The notes under the pieces: generated by a model
The model's database searches: none
What the model saw: the letters and a program-made list of their open reading frames with translations, nothing else
What the model was told of the DNA's origin: nothing
Shown: one piece after another, positions 25,219 through 33,742 of the stretch
Position numbering within the stretch: position 1 is the first letter of the stretch
How the letters are laid out: every line of letters begins with the position of its first letter
Origin: Bdellovibrionales bacterium Ga0074137
GTDB lineage: Bacteria > Bdellovibrionota > Bdellovibrionia > Bdellovibrionales > JAMPXM01
Reading direction: 5' to 3'
Assembly: GCA_001464715.1 (NCBI GenBank)
Contig: LNDT01000025.1
Location: forward strand, 1 to 64,000
DNA: 64,000 nucleotides
Translations under genes and position numbers: made by a program

Positions 25219-26007
25219 CTAGCTCTCTAGGATTCTTCCGGCGATCGCGATAAACGCTTTCGCTTCTTCGGAGGTCGGATCACTTTCCACAACGGGAATT
25301 CCGGCCTCTCCGCCAAGACCCACCGAAGGGTTGAATGGAACTTCGCCCAATTTAGGGAACCCACGCTCTGAAAGCCACGAATCGATCTGCCCTTTAGGGA
25401 AAAGTTGAATTCGCTCCGTCGTTCCAGGCGCAACGAACCAGCTCATGTTTTCAATCACGCCCAAGACCGGAACTTGAACGCGCGCCCACATATCGACCGC
25501 TTTTTTGACGTCGGTGAGAGAAACGTTCTGTGGTGTTGAGACCGCGATAGCTCCTGTTAGGGGAACTTTTTGTGCGATCGAAAGTTGGATATCTCCGGTG
25601 CCCGGTGGAAGATCGATCAGCAGATAATCCAGTTCGCCCCAAGCAACATCGCGAAGGAACTGATCCATTGCTTTGAAAAGCATCGGACCGCGCCAGACGA
25701 CAGCAAGATCCTCATCGATGAGGTAGCCGATACTCATCAGCTTCACTCCAAAACGCTCGAGCGGGCGAAGTTTTTTGTCGTCGCCGATTTCGACTTTTTG
25801 GTGAAGCGTGCCGCTCATGCGCGGAAGTGAGGGGCCATAGATGTCGGCGTCTAAGAGACCGACTTTAAGGCCTTTTTTCGCTAGAGCCGCCGCGAGATTC
25901 ACAGCCACCGTACTTTTGCCGACGCCGCCTTTGCCGCTGGAAACGGCGATAATCTTGGAAATTCCCTCGATGGGACGTTGTTGTTCGAAGGGATTCATTG
26001 CGGCCAT
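25219..26007 (-). CDS. mrp: Mrp/ApbC-family Fe-S carrier P-loop ATPase, CxxC missing
   Basis: A 262-residue Mrp/NBP35 ATPase: deviant Walker A SSGKGGVGKST, DADIYGPSLPRM, the switch DLPPGTGD and the STPQNVSLTDVKKAVDMW block. Mrp/ApbC proteins bind and transfer Fe-S clusters through a conserved CxxC after the ENMS motif. Here that region reads ENMSWFVAPGTTERIQLFPKG (about residues 198-218) with no cysteine. The N-terminal DUF59 domain of longer Mrps is also absent. Cluster transfer by the usual mechanism is therefore unlikely, or uses other ligands. ATG 26007 has GGAG 6 nt upstream. Divergent from the J-like gene. Confidence 0.88.
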   Translation of the reverse strand: MAAMNPFEQQRPIEGISKIIAVSSGKGGVGKSTVAVNLAAALAKKGLKVGLLDADIYGPSLPRMSGTLHQKVEIGDDKKLRPLERFGVKLMSIGYLIDEDLAVVWRGPMLFKAMDQFLRDVAWGELDYLLIDLPPGTGDIQLSIAQKVPLTGAIAVSTPQNVSLTDVKKAVDMWARVQVPVLGVIENMSWFVAPGTTERIQLFPKGQIDSWLSERGFPKLGEVPFNPSVGLGGEAGIPVVESDPTSEEAKAFIAIAGRILES

Positions 26008-26057
26008 CGTGGGCTCCTGCGTTTCCGGGTTGGTCAGTTCTAGTTTTTTTATGTCAG

Positions 26058-26111
26058 TGTCTCAATTCGGCACGTCCGCGGCTTCAGTCCAGGTTGTCTC
26101 AATCCGAAAAG
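26058..26111. promoter_or_regulatory. Two TGTCTCAAT half-sites between mrp and the J-like gene
   Basis: TGTCTCAATT at 26058 and TGTCTCAATC at 26095 are spaced 37 bp apart in the 128-bp divergent promoter region. Each matches one half of the palindrome class seen at 24353 and 57222, though their second half-sites (CGGCACG, CGAAAAG) are poor. They could be a regulator's paired sites. The chance of a single 7-mer is not negligible, so confidence is low. Confidence 0.3.
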
Positions 26112-26135
26112 TATCAAGAGTTTGGAGAAACCTAA

Positions 26136-26597
26136 GTGAGCCAATTGAGCCTCGACGATGTCGTAGCTTTGAACGCCCTGATTGTCACTGCGATCGGGTT
26201 GATGCTCGCATTTGGCCGAAAGGACCGAAAGGCGCCAACTTTGAACCTCACGGGGCCGCGTAGGACGACGGCTGTTGACGAGTTAAATGTGCGTCGAACG
26301 TCGAACCTGCCCGTTGCGGCCGTTCGGCGCGAAAGGGCCCACCAAAGCTACGGCACGGCGGCGCTGAAGCGCCTCGAGGAGGATCCTCTCGAGACGTCGA
26401 ACGCCCTGGGCACCAGCCGCCAGCTCAATGTCTTTTTCAATTGGAACGGGCACACCTGGGATGCCTATGAGGTTCTGGGAGTTCCTGCCGGAGCCTCCCG
26501 CGATTCCGTCATCCAGGCGTTTCACGCTGCGCGCGCCAAGAGCCCTGACTCTACCGCGTTCGTTCAAGCCGCGACCGACGCCATCCTCAAGCGCTAG
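26136..26597 (+). CDS. Small membrane protein with HPD-less J-like domain
   Basis: A 153-residue protein: an N-terminal membrane segment (about 8-26, VVALNALIVTAIGLMLAFG), a basic linker and a C-terminal J-domain-like region (about 107-153, WDAYEVLGVPAGASRDSVIQ). The helix II-III loop of a true J-domain carries HPD; here it reads HAARAKSPDS and no HPD is present, so it should not stimulate DnaK ATPase in the usual way. GTG 26136 has GGAG about 9 nt upstream. A hairpin follows its stop by 18 nt. Confidence 0.7.
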   Translation: MSQLSLDDVVALNALIVTAIGLMLAFGRKDRKAPTLNLTGPRRTTAVDELNVRRTSNLPVAAVRRERAHQSYGTAALKRLEEDPLETSNALGTSRQLNVFFNWNGHTWDAYEVLGVPAGASRDSVIQAFHAARAKSPDSTAFVQAATDAILKR

Positions 26598-26614
26598 CCA
26601 CAAAATGAAGCACT

Positions 26615-26651
26615 GCTTCTGAGAAAAGAACCCGGTTCCTTTTTCAGAAGC
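26615..26651. repeat. Intergenic inverted repeat, element B (diverged relative of A)
   Basis: GCTTCTGAGAAAAGAACC (26615-26632) and GGTTCCTTTTTCAGAAGC (26634-26651) are near-perfect complements (two mismatches) with almost no loop. The arm is clearly related to the element A arm (GCTTCTGCAAAAAGAACC in A). It lies 18 nt after the J-like gene and 75 nt before glyS, so it probably separates the two transcripts. Confidence 0.75.
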
Positions 26652-26725
26652 GGGGCGTCACTTGACCGTGTGGGGCAATGGCTGCAGTTTAGGGGTTCTT
26701 CCTAGCGGGAAAGGGCCCTTTTTTA

Positions 26726-28126
26726 ATGACGACAACGACCCCTCAAGCAGCCACAGCAGCGCCTCCGGTTTCCAAAAACGAATCTTCGGTGAAAGGGCTC
26801 GGCGATCTTGCGACGATGGTGTCTCTTTCGAAACGCCGCGGCTTTGTTTTTCAGTCGAGTGAAATTTATGGCGGCCTCGGATCGTGCTGGGACTACGGTC
26901 CTTTGGGCGCACAGCTAAAACTCAACGTGAAGCGCGCATGGTGGGAGTCTATGGTACGTCGTGAAGACGTCGTCGGACTCGACGCCGCGATTTTAATGCA
27001 CCCCACAGTTTGGAAAGCTTCGGGTCACGTCGACGGATTCAGCGACCCCTTGGTCGACTGCAAAGCCTGCAAGACGCGTTTTCGCGCCGACAATACCGAC
27101 AGCTACATCAATGAAAAAAAATGTCCTCAGTGCGGTTCGAAAGATCTCACCGAAGAACGCAAATTCAATTTGATGTTCAAAACGCATATGGGTCCGACCG
27201 AAGATTCGGGTGCGGTGATTTACCTTCGGCCCGAGACGGCGCAAGGTCACTATGTGAATTACGAAAACATTCTTACAAGCTCGCGAAAGAAAATTCCGTT
27301 TGGAATCGCGGCCATAGGAAAATCATTTCGAAACGAGATCACTCCTGGAAACTTCATCTTCCGAACGCGCGAGTTCGAACAGATGGAGATGCAGTACTTC
27401 GTAAAACCAGGCGACGACATGGCGTGGTTTGAGAAGTGGCGTGAAACACGCTGGGCGTTCTATAAACAGATCGGCATCAAAGAGTCGCACCTACAGTGGA
27501 AGCCGCACGGTCCCGATGAACTTGCTCACTATGCGAAGGCCGCGGTCGACGTTCAGTACAAATTTCCGTTCGGCTGGCAGGAACTTGAAGGCGTTCACAA
27601 CCGAGGTGATTTCGATCTCACGCAGCACTCGAAATTCTCAGGTAAAAAACTTGAGTACTTCGAAGAGGCAACAAAAGAGCGCTACGTCCCTTACGCGATT
27701 GAAACCGCGGTCGGTTGCGACCGCATGGTGTTGGTCGTCATGTGCGATGCGTACCGAGAGGAAATCACGGTCGATGACGAAACCGGAAAACCTGACACGC
27801 GTGTCGTGATGGGTTTCCATCCGTCACTAGCACCAGTGAAAGCGGCGGTTCTTCCGCTGTCGAAAAAAGCCGAGCTTCAGGGCCCGGCGATGAAGCTTCG
27901 CGATGAAATCGCGCGCGAGTTCGATGTTCAGTACGACGACTCACAGTCGATTGGAAAACGGTATCGTCGTCAGGATGAAATCGGAACTCCGTATTGCATC
28001 ACGGTCGACTTCGAAACTTTGAATGATCAAAAAGTCACGATTCGTCACCGCGATACAATGAAGCAGGACCGAGTGGCTTTGGATCAAGTGGTGAACTATA
28101 TCGCCAGCGGCCTTCGTAACTTTTAA
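26726..28126 (+). CDS. glyS: Glycyl-tRNA synthetase, homodimeric alpha2 type
   Basis: A 466-residue class II enzyme of the single-chain (alpha2) type also found in Thermus and Gram-positives, not the alpha2-beta2 type of most Proteobacteria. Visible features are [20 protein letters not shown], a zinc-binding pair CKAC and CPQC (insertion near residues 112-140), [14 protein letters not shown] (motif 2 region), [19 protein letters not shown] and a C-terminal anticodon-binding domain. It charges tRNA-Gly. ATG 26726 is preceded at about 10 nt by a GGGAAAGGG purine run. ppdK starts 15 nt after its stop. Confidence 0.95.
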   Translation: MTTTTPQAATAAPPVSKNESSVKGLGDLATMVSLSKRRGFVFQSSEIYGGLGSCWDYGPLGAQLKLNVKRAWWESMVRREDVVGLDAAILMHPTVWKASGHVDGFSDPLVDCKACKTRFRADNTDSYINEKKCPQCGSKDLTEERKFNLMFKTHMGPTEDSGAVIYLRPETAQGHYVNYENILTSSRKKIPFGIAAIGKSFRNEITPGNFIFRTREFEQMEMQYFVKPGDDMAWFEKWRETRWAFYKQIGIKESHLQWKPHGPDELAHYAKAAVDVQYKFPFGWQELEGVHNRGDFDLTQHSKFSGKKLEYFEEATKERYVPYAIETAVGCDRMVLVVMCDAYREEITVDDETGKPDTRVVMGFHPSLAPVKAAVLPLSKKAELQGPAMKLRDEIAREFDVQYDDSQSIGKRYRRQDEIGTPYCITVDFETLNDQKVTIRHRDTMKQDRVALDQVVNYIASGLRNF

Positions 28127-28140
28127 GAAGGGTCTTTGAA

Positions 28141-30864
28141 ATGCAAACGACTTCAAGTGGTTCGGCAAAAGCGTCCGGTAAAGCAGTTTATTTTTTCTCA
28201 GCCGGAGATACCGACGGCAACGCCCAGATGAAGAACATGCTGGGAGGTAAAGGTGCGAATCTCGCCGAAATGACGTCGCTGGGAATTCCAGTGCCTCCTG
28301 GATTCACGATCTCAACGGAAATGTGCCAGGCCTTTTTTGAAAGCGGCGAAGCCCTTCCTAAAAGTCTTGTTCTGTCGATCGAAGAGGCTCTCGCGAAAGT
28401 CGAAGCGAAGATCGGCAAGAAATTTGGAGACAAGAAAAATCCACTTCTTGTCTCGGTTCGCTCGGGTGCGCGCGCTTCGATGCCCGGGATGATGGATACG
28501 ATTCTGAATTTGGGTCTGAATGACGAAACGGTCGAAGGCTTGGCTCTGGCCAGCGGAAATCCTCGCTTCGCTTGGGATTCCTACCGACGGTTCATTCAAA
28601 TGTACTCGGACGTCGTGATGGGAATGAACTCTTCGTTCTTAGAAGTCGCGATGGAAGACATGAAGGACGAGAAAGGCTATAAGTTCGACACAGACCTTAC
28701 GGCTGACGATTTAAAAAAACTTGTCGCGAATTTTAAAAAGCAAGTCGCCGACAGCACGGGTCAAAAGTTTCCGACCGATCCCAAAGAGCAGCTTTGGGGC
28801 TCGATCACTGCAGTCTTCAAATCGTGGAACACAGCGCGCGCGATCGCTTATCGTCAGATGCATTCGATCCCCGCGAGCTGGGGGACAGCTGTAAACATTC
28901 AGGCGATGGTTTTTGGAAACATGGGTGATGATTCAGCCACCGGAGTCGCCTTCACAAGAAATCCATCGAACGGTCTGAAAGAGTTTTACGGCGAATATCT
29001 GGTGAATGCTCAAGGTGAAGACGTCGTTGCTGGAATACGCACTCCGGTTCCGGTGCTTGCGAGTGAAGCGAAGCTTGCGGGCATTGTCGGTGAATCCTTA
29101 GAAGAGCGAATGCCAGCCGTTTTTAAAGAGCTCGTAGCGACATATCAAAAATTGGAAAAGCATTACCGCGATATGCAGGACATGGAATTCACTGTCGAGC
29201 GCGGAAAACTCTGGATGCTTCAAACACGCACGGGAAAACGTACGGCAAAAGCGGCTCTAAAAATTGCGTGCGACATGATCGATGAAAAACTAATTTCAGA
29301 AGAAGAAGCACTTCTCAGGCTGGATCCAAAGTCACTGGATCAGCTCCTTCATCCAACACTAGATCCCAAGGCTAAAAAGACAGTTCTCACGAAAGCACTT
29401 CCGGCATCTCCTGGCGGAGCGACGGGGAAACTTGTTTTCTCAAGCGAAGAAGCTGTCGACATGAAAGAGCGCGGCGAGAAAGTCATCTTGGCCCGCATTG
29501 AAACTTCGCCCGAAGACATTCTTGGAATGGCTGCGGCCCAAGGAATTCTTACGTCTCGTGGTGGCATGACGTCGCATGCGGCCGTGGTCGCTCGTGGTAT
29601 GGGAAAATGTTGTGTCGCAGGCGCTGGTGAGATCGGCATCGATTACAATCTGCAAACCTTGCGAGTGAATGGCTATGTTTTGAAAAAAGGCGACATCGTC
29701 ACGTTGGACGGATCGTCCGGTGAAGTCTTCTTGGGCGAAGTGAAGATGGTTGAGCCCGAGCTTTCGGGTGAATTTGACCGGATTATGAAGCTGGCCGATG
29801 CGAAACGCACCATGGGTGTACGAGCCAACGCCGATACACCAAAGGATGCAACGACCGCGCGAAGTTATGGCGCTGAAGGTATCGGCCTTTGCCGAACCGA
29901 GCACATGTTTTTTGGCGCTGATCGGATCACGGCGGTTCGCGAAATGATTGTGGCGGAAACAAAGTCCGAGCGCGAAGTCGCGCTTGAAAAACTTCTTCCG
30001 ATGCAGCGGTCGGATTTCTTGGAACTTTTCAAAACTATGAAGGGTTATCCGGTCACGATTCGTCTTTTGGACCCGCCACTGCATGAGTTTGTTCCCCATT
30101 CGGACGAGGAGATCAGAGATCTCGCGAAAACTCTTGAGATGGATTTCGACAAGCTTCGAAACCGCGTGCGTGCGCTTCACGAATTTAATCCCATGTTGGG
30201 ACACCGAGGTTGCCGACTTGCGATCACTTACCCTGAGATCTACCAAATGCAGACGCGCGCGATTGCGGAAGCCGCCGCTGAACTTGTGAAGTCGGGCATG
30301 TCGCTCATCCCTGAAGTGATGATTCCGTTGATTGGGACAGCGAAAGAACTCGAGATCTTACGCGAGCTATCAGAAAAAGAAATTAAGACGGTCCAGCGAG
30401 AAACTGGAGTGAAGTTCGATTACCTCATCGGAACGATGATCGAGCTTCCGCGGGCCGCTTTGACGGCCGATGAAATTGCAGTCACCGCGGACTTCTTTAG
30501 TTTCGGAACGAACGATCTCACGCAGACCGCTTTGGGCCTCTCGCGCGATGATTCGGGACGATTTCTTTCGACCTATGTGAATGAAGGGATCTATAAGGTG
30601 GATCCTTTCGTTTCGATAGACCAGGTCGGTGTCGGAAAACTTGTGACGATGGCTGTGAAGCTTGGCCGCGACGTGAAGAAAGATCTCAAAGTCGGCGTCT
30701 GTGGTGAACACGGTGGCGATCCAGATTCGATCAGCTTCTTTCAAAGTGCTGGTCTTGATTACGTCAGCTGCTCGCCGTATCGAGTCCCCATTGCGCGGCT
30801 GGCGGCGGCGCAGAGTGCGATTATTTCGAAGTCGGGCGGAAAAGCCGGCTCAGGTATGCACTGA
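28141..30864 (+). CDS. ppdK: Pyruvate, phosphate dikinase
   Basis: A 907-residue PPDK. The N-terminal ATP-grasp domain begins LGGKGANLAEMTSLGIPVPPG. The swivelling phosphohistidine domain has the catalytic His479 in GGMTSHAAVVARGMGKCC. The C-terminal TIM-barrel PEP domain ends with the active-site Cys854 in GVCGEHGGDPDS. It interconverts pyruvate + ATP + Pi with PEP + AMP + PPi, allowing gluconeogenic or PPi-saving glycolytic flux, useful to an amino-acid-consuming predator. ATG 28141 lies 15 nt after glyS, preceded by GAAGGG, so both are one transcript. It ends directly at hairpin element E. Confidence 0.97.
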   Translation: MQTTSSGSAKASGKAVYFFSAGDTDGNAQMKNMLGGKGANLAEMTSLGIPVPPGFTISTEMCQAFFESGEALPKSLVLSIEEALAKVEAKIGKKFGDKKNPLLVSVRSGARASMPGMMDTILNLGLNDETVEGLALASGNPRFAWDSYRRFIQMYSDVVMGMNSSFLEVAMEDMKDEKGYKFDTDLTADDLKKLVANFKKQVADSTGQKFPTDPKEQLWGSITAVFKSWNTARAIAYRQMHSIPASWGTAVNIQAMVFGNMGDDSATGVAFTRNPSNGLKEFYGEYLVNAQGEDVVAGIRTPVPVLASEAKLAGIVGESLEERMPAVFKELVATYQKLEKHYRDMQDMEFTVERGKLWMLQTRTGKRTAKAALKIACDMIDEKLISEEEALLRLDPKSLDQLLHPTLDPKAKKTVLTKALPASPGGATGKLVFSSEEAVDMKERGEKVILARIETSPEDILGMAAAQGILTSRGGMTSHAAVVARGMGKCCVAGAGEIGIDYNLQTLRVNGYVLKKGDIVTLDGSSGEVFLGEVKMVEPELSGEFDRIMKLADAKRTMGVRANADTPKDATTARSYGAEGIGLCRTEHMFFGADRITAVREMIVAETKSEREVALEKLLPMQRSDFLELFKTMKGYPVTIRLLDPPLHEFVPHSDEEIRDLAKTLEMDFDKLRNRVRALHEFNPMLGHRGCRLAITYPEIYQMQTRAIAEAAAELVKSGMSLIPEVMIPLIGTAKELEILRELSEKEIKTVQRETGVKFDYLIGTMIELPRAALTADEIAVTADFFSFGTNDLTQTALGLSRDDSGRFLSTYVNEGIYKVDPFVSIDQVGVGKLVTMAVKLGRDVKKDLKVGVCGEHGGDPDSISFFQSAGLDYVSCSPYRVPIARLAAAQSAIISKSGGKAGSGMH

Positions 30865-30932
30865 GGAAAATGGTGGAAGTTCTTTTCGAACGCCACGAGT
30901 ACGTGAGGTTCGAAAAGAATCCACCATTTTCC
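30865..30932. repeat. Intergenic inverted repeat, element E, at the ppdK 3' end
   Basis: Arms GGAAAATGGTGGA..TTCTTTTCGAAC and GTTCGAAAAGAA..TCCACCATTTTCC form a long stem beginning 1 nt after the ppdK stop. The inner 54 nt (30872-30925) occur again, exactly but inverted, at 32862-32915 (element F). Terminator or mRNA 3'-end stabiliser is the likely role for this copy. Confidence 0.8.
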
Positions 30933-30959
30933 TTGTCGGTGGGGAGAGGGGCTCGGTCG

Positions 30960-31037
30960 GCTGGCTTTCGCCCTTTGGGCTTAAGCTTCGCTCCCCGTTC
31001 GCTGGCTTTGTGCCCTTTCGGGCTTAAGCTTCGCTCC
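30960..31037. repeat. Two imperfect tandem repeats of about 36 nt
   Basis: GCTGGCTTT..GCCCTTT..GGGCTTAAGCTTCGCTCC occurs at 30960-30994 and, with small insertions, at 31001-31037, separated by CCGTTC. Each copy can fold a small GCCC/GGGC hairpin and contains AAGCTT. The block sits between element E and the 3' end of the leftward ankyrin-like gene. No coding potential is apparent. Confidence 0.7.
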
Positions 31038-31045
31038 GGTGGCGA

Positions 31046-32092
31046 TTAGAGGTGGATGCCTAGGCGGAGCGCCATGGCTTGGGCGGATTCTCCGGGAATG
31101 ATGTTGTAGGCGTCGAGGCGATGCGCTGGCACGTTGGCGGGAGTTGTGACGGTGGTGTCGGCTCCGTGTTTAACGAAGAGATCGACGAGCACTTGGTCTT
31201 TTAGGCCTATCGCGAACATCAGTGGTTTCAAATTTGAAATTCCGGCCAGATTTATTGGCGTATTTATGGATTTGCGGCCTGATTCAGTTTCGAAGATGAA
31301 CTTTGCGATTCGAGTTCGCTCGGCGCTGCTCGCCCTTGTCCACGCGACCGACGGCATTCCGGAAAAGATGTTGGGGTCCTCGATTTGGACCGATCGAAGC
31401 AGTCGAATCTTTTCGGTAACAAGCGCTCCATAGTCAGCCGTTCTAAAACCGCGCGGAAATGCATTTGTTTCGAGGGGACTCACTGCGCTTGCGGGTCGGT
31501 CTGATCCCGGAATGGGGCGGGAAGATTTAAAGTAGCTTTCAAGAAGTATCAGGTTCTTTCGATTCGATCGTATCGTAGCAGTAAGAGGTGCGACATCCGT
31601 CGCAATCATTAGTGCGTCGACATCGTGAGACTCTGGCCGAAATTTTCCACCGCTCGACAGTTCATATCCCGACCGGAAAAGCTTCTCGACCAACGTTCCC
31701 AAACTTTGGGTGTCACGACCTGTCGACTTGTAGTTGGTGATCAAGGTTGAAAGAGCTGGCTTGGAGCCCAGCTGAGACGCGTAGAAACGACTTACGCTTT
31801 GGCCAAAAAAGCTAAAGTGGTCGTGAGATTCGGGAATAGTTGAAAGCGTGTCTGTGAGATTGCGAAAAACTCCCGAACCATCGAGGCCGGAGTTTGAGAA
31901 GTGGCGAACGTCTTTAAGAAGCAGCGGAAAAAAAATCGAGTCGATCGCTGTTAATGGGTCCTCAGAAATTTTAGATTCGAAAAGACTTTTACAAGAGACG
32001 GCCTCCGCCGCTTTAACGGAAATCACCTGAGTAGCGGCCAGGGCTACTAGCGCGAATAGTCCGGTTCTTGGTAGGAAACTAAAAATTGTCAC
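31046..32092 (-). CDS. Secreted protein with C-terminal ankyrin-like repeat
   Basis: A 348-residue protein with a signal peptide (about 1-29, ending VISVKAAEA). The middle is Ser-rich and not recognised. The C-terminus (about 285-325) has an ankyrin-like repeat (LKPLMFAIGLKDQVLVDLFV followed by KHGADTTV). GTG 32092 has GAGG about 7 nt upstream. It lies, with the next leftward gene, inside a 2 kb segment bracketed by inverted copies of a 54-nt palindrome. Function unknown; ankyrin repeats suggest protein binding in the periplasm or outside the cell. Confidence 0.7.
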   Translation of the reverse strand: MTIFSFLPRTGLFALVALAATQVISVKAAEAVSCKSLFESKISEDPLTAIDSIFFPLLLKDVRHFSNSGLDGSGVFRNLTDTLSTIPESHDHFSFFGQSVSRFYASQLGSKPALSTLITNYKSTGRDTQSLGTLVEKLFRSGYELSSGGKFRPESHDVDALMIATDVAPLTATIRSNRKNLILLESYFKSSRPIPGSDRPASAVSPLETNAFPRGFRTADYGALVTEKIRLLRSVQIEDPNIFSGMPSVAWTRASSAERTRIAKFIFETESGRKSINTPINLAGISNLKPLMFAIGLKDQVLVDLFVKHGADTTVTTPANVPAHRLDAYNIIPGESAQAMALRLGIHL

Positions 32093-32114
32093 AAGGCCTC
32101 ATCGATGAATGAAC

Positions 32115-32603
32115 TTATTTGGCGATATGCGCGTGCGAGGTTTGTGGGAGCCCGAGTTCCCGGAAATTCGCTACTGAGGCAAGTCTACTGACGTCGGCAG
32201 TGTCCGAAGTGCATCGGTGAATGAGAGCATCTTGCTCGCGGACGAAAAGTAAGAGGACGCATTCGACATGGTGGGAATTTCCGAGCTCGAAATCCAAGAT
32301 GTATCGCGCGTGCGCCGACCCAAACGCTTTTCCGAGAAAGTAGATCCCATAGGCCATAGGGTCTTTGGACCACCGGACAGATTTGATCCGTACATCAGCA
32401 CCATCGGCATCTTGAGATATTGCGCTCTCGAGCTGCCCTAAATCGATGTCGCCCTGGGCGGAGCTATATGTGCGCGGGACCGGCGTCTCTTCCATAGCCA
32501 ATGATTCACTTGAGCCTGCGAAGACAGACACCGAAAGAAGTGCAGATAGAAACAGGGAAGGAAATAAGAAATGAAATGTGGGCAGGCCAACATTGAGGTT
32601 CAC
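32115..32603 (-). CDS. Small exported protein, unknown
   Basis: A 162-residue protein starting at GTG 32603, chosen because GGGAG lies about 5 nt upstream and the resulting N-terminus is a good signal peptide (hydrophobic stretch FHFLFPSLFLSALLSVSVFA). The frame extends upstream to 32711 without gaining a recognisable sequence. The mature part (about 130 residues) contains HHVECVLLLFVRE and one further cysteine (HRCTSD), compatible with a disulfide. No family recognised. It ends 22 nt before the start of the ankyrin-like gene, so the two are probably co-transcribed. Confidence 0.6.
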   Translation of the reverse strand: MNLNVGLPTFHFLFPSLFLSALLSVSVFAGSSESLAMEETPVPRTYSSAQGDIDLGQLESAISQDADGADVRIKSVRWSKDPMAYGIYFLGKAFGSAHARYILDFELGNSHHVECVLLLFVREQDALIHRCTSDTADVSRLASVANFRELGLPQTSHAHIAK

Positions 32604-32861
32604 ACCGACTCCCGAGGTCCGTAGAAAAGCGAGCAACAGGTCCAAACTAAATTTGCAAAACTTTAGCCCCCGCACCGATGCAACTCCGGGTCCCGCGAAA
32701 ATCGTCGTCAAAATCTCATTTGAACGCCAGCCGCCCCAGCAAGCTGCGACTCACTCTATATAAATGACACAAAGAAGAGCCGACAAAGCACCAATCGGCC
32801 GGCGCAATGCTCCCCCTCCCCCCGGCGGAAGCGAGGCCCTCCCCACCCCGGCAAGAGCGAG

Positions 32862-32915
32862 GGTGGATTCTTTTCGAACCTCACGTACTCGTGGCGTTCG
32901 AAAAGAACTTCCACC
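32862..32915. repeat. Element F: exact inverted copy of element E
   Basis: These 54 nt are the exact reverse complement of 30872-30925. Each copy is itself a hairpin (arms ending TTCTTTTCGAAC / GTTCGAAAAGAA). Unlike the other long hairpins here, F does not follow a stop codon: it sits between the divergent starts of the small exported protein (32603) and the gliding operon (33065). The rest of 32604-33000 shows only C-rich sequence around 32810-32860 and a TATATAA at 32755-32761 that might serve the leftward gene. Confidence 0.85.
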
Positions 32916-33000
32916 GTCGCGGTTTGCCGAACTTTGTCACCGCGATGTTTTTAATACCAGGCCGCAAGCGTTCTAAGCGGTGCTGAGTGGCGCAAGGCCA

Positions 33001-33016
33001 TGGCACCGGCATTGCG
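33001..33016 (+). promoter_or_regulatory. Sigma-54 (-24/-12) promoter of the gliding-motor operon
   Basis: TGGCACCGGCATTGCG contains GG (33002-33003) and GC (33014-33015) exactly 10 nt apart within TGGCAC-N5-TTGC, matching the sigma-54 consensus TGGCACG-N4-TTGC closely. Transcription would begin near 33027, giving a leader of about 38 nt with GGAGG at 33051-33055 before the ATG at 33065. Sigma-54 promoters need an enhancer-binding activator, so motor expression would be signal dependent. Confidence 0.6.
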
Positions 33017-33064
33017 ATGGATGACGCCGGTTCCCCAATTTACCGGGACCGGAGGATATTCAAA

Positions 33065-33739
33065 ATGGGTTCGTTTATCACGTCATTGTCTGAAGCATTT
33101 AACCACGGTGGGTTTCTTATGTGGGCTATTGTTCCGGTTCACATTGTGAGCTTGGCAATCATCGCCGAACGAGTCATCGCTCTTTATTTCCGCCGGGAGC
33201 TCAATCAAAAAACGTTGGTTCGTTTGTTCGAAGCCGACATCCGTAAAGGTCAGATCGATAAGTTGATGGCTCAGGCCAAGCGTATCGAGAGTGAACCGAT
33301 CGCCGTTGTAGCTATGGCAGGAGCGCAGGCGACTCAAGATCTCGCTGGTAAAGAAGAAGTGCAGCTTCGGATGGATGAGGTTCTTCTTGAAGAGCAGGGT
33401 CGTCTCGAAAAGCGCACTGGTTTCCTTGCGATGCTTGGAAACGTAGCGACGCTTCTTGGTCTTTTGGGAACTATCACAGGTATGATCAAGTCGTTCGCGG
33501 CTGTCGGAACTGCTGATGCGTCTCAGAAAGCAGCTTTGCTGTCGTCGGGTATTTCAGAAGCGATGAATGCAACAGCTTATGGTTTGATCGTCGCTGTACC
33601 GGCGCTTGTTATGTACGCGGTTCTTCAAAACCGTACGAACCAGCTCGCTGACGATTTGAACAAAGCAGCGCTTAAGCTCTTTATCTGGCTCACTTACAAT
33701 TTCGAAACAGTTTCGATTTCAAAACGAAAGTCGATGTAG
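33065..33739 (+). CDS. TolQ/ExbB/AglR-like motor stator subunit
   Basis: A 224-residue MotA/TolQ/ExbB family protein with three membrane helices: about 18-42 (FLMWAIVPVHIVSLAIIAER), 130-158 (FLAMLGNVATLLGLLGTITG) and 175-200 (ATAYGLIVAVPALVMYAVL). In Myxococcus the homologue AglR forms a proton channel with TolR-like AglQ and AglS to power gliding. It is followed by two TolR-like genes, an AglRQS arrangement. ATG 33065 has GGAGG about 10 nt upstream; the frame is open to 32987 but that part lies across the promoter. First gene of the operon. Confidence 0.88.
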   Translation: MGSFITSLSEAFNHGGFLMWAIVPVHIVSLAIIAERVIALYFRRELNQKTLVRLFEADIRKGQIDKLMAQAKRIESEPIAVVAMAGAQATQDLAGKEEVQLRMDEVLLEEQGRLEKRTGFLAMLGNVATLLGLLGTITGMIKSFAAVGTADASQKAALLSSGISEAMNATAYGLIVAVPALVMYAVLQNRTNQLADDLNKAALKLFIWLTYNFETVSISKRKSM

Positions 33740-33742
33740 GCC

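Noticed and set aside
29440-30246. 268-codon open frame on the minus strand
   Set aside because: Antisense to the catalytic part of ppdK; low-information translation.
32764-32976. 70-codon frame over element F
   Set aside because: Entirely inside a palindromic repeat and Pro/Arg-rich flanks; no ribosome-binding site.
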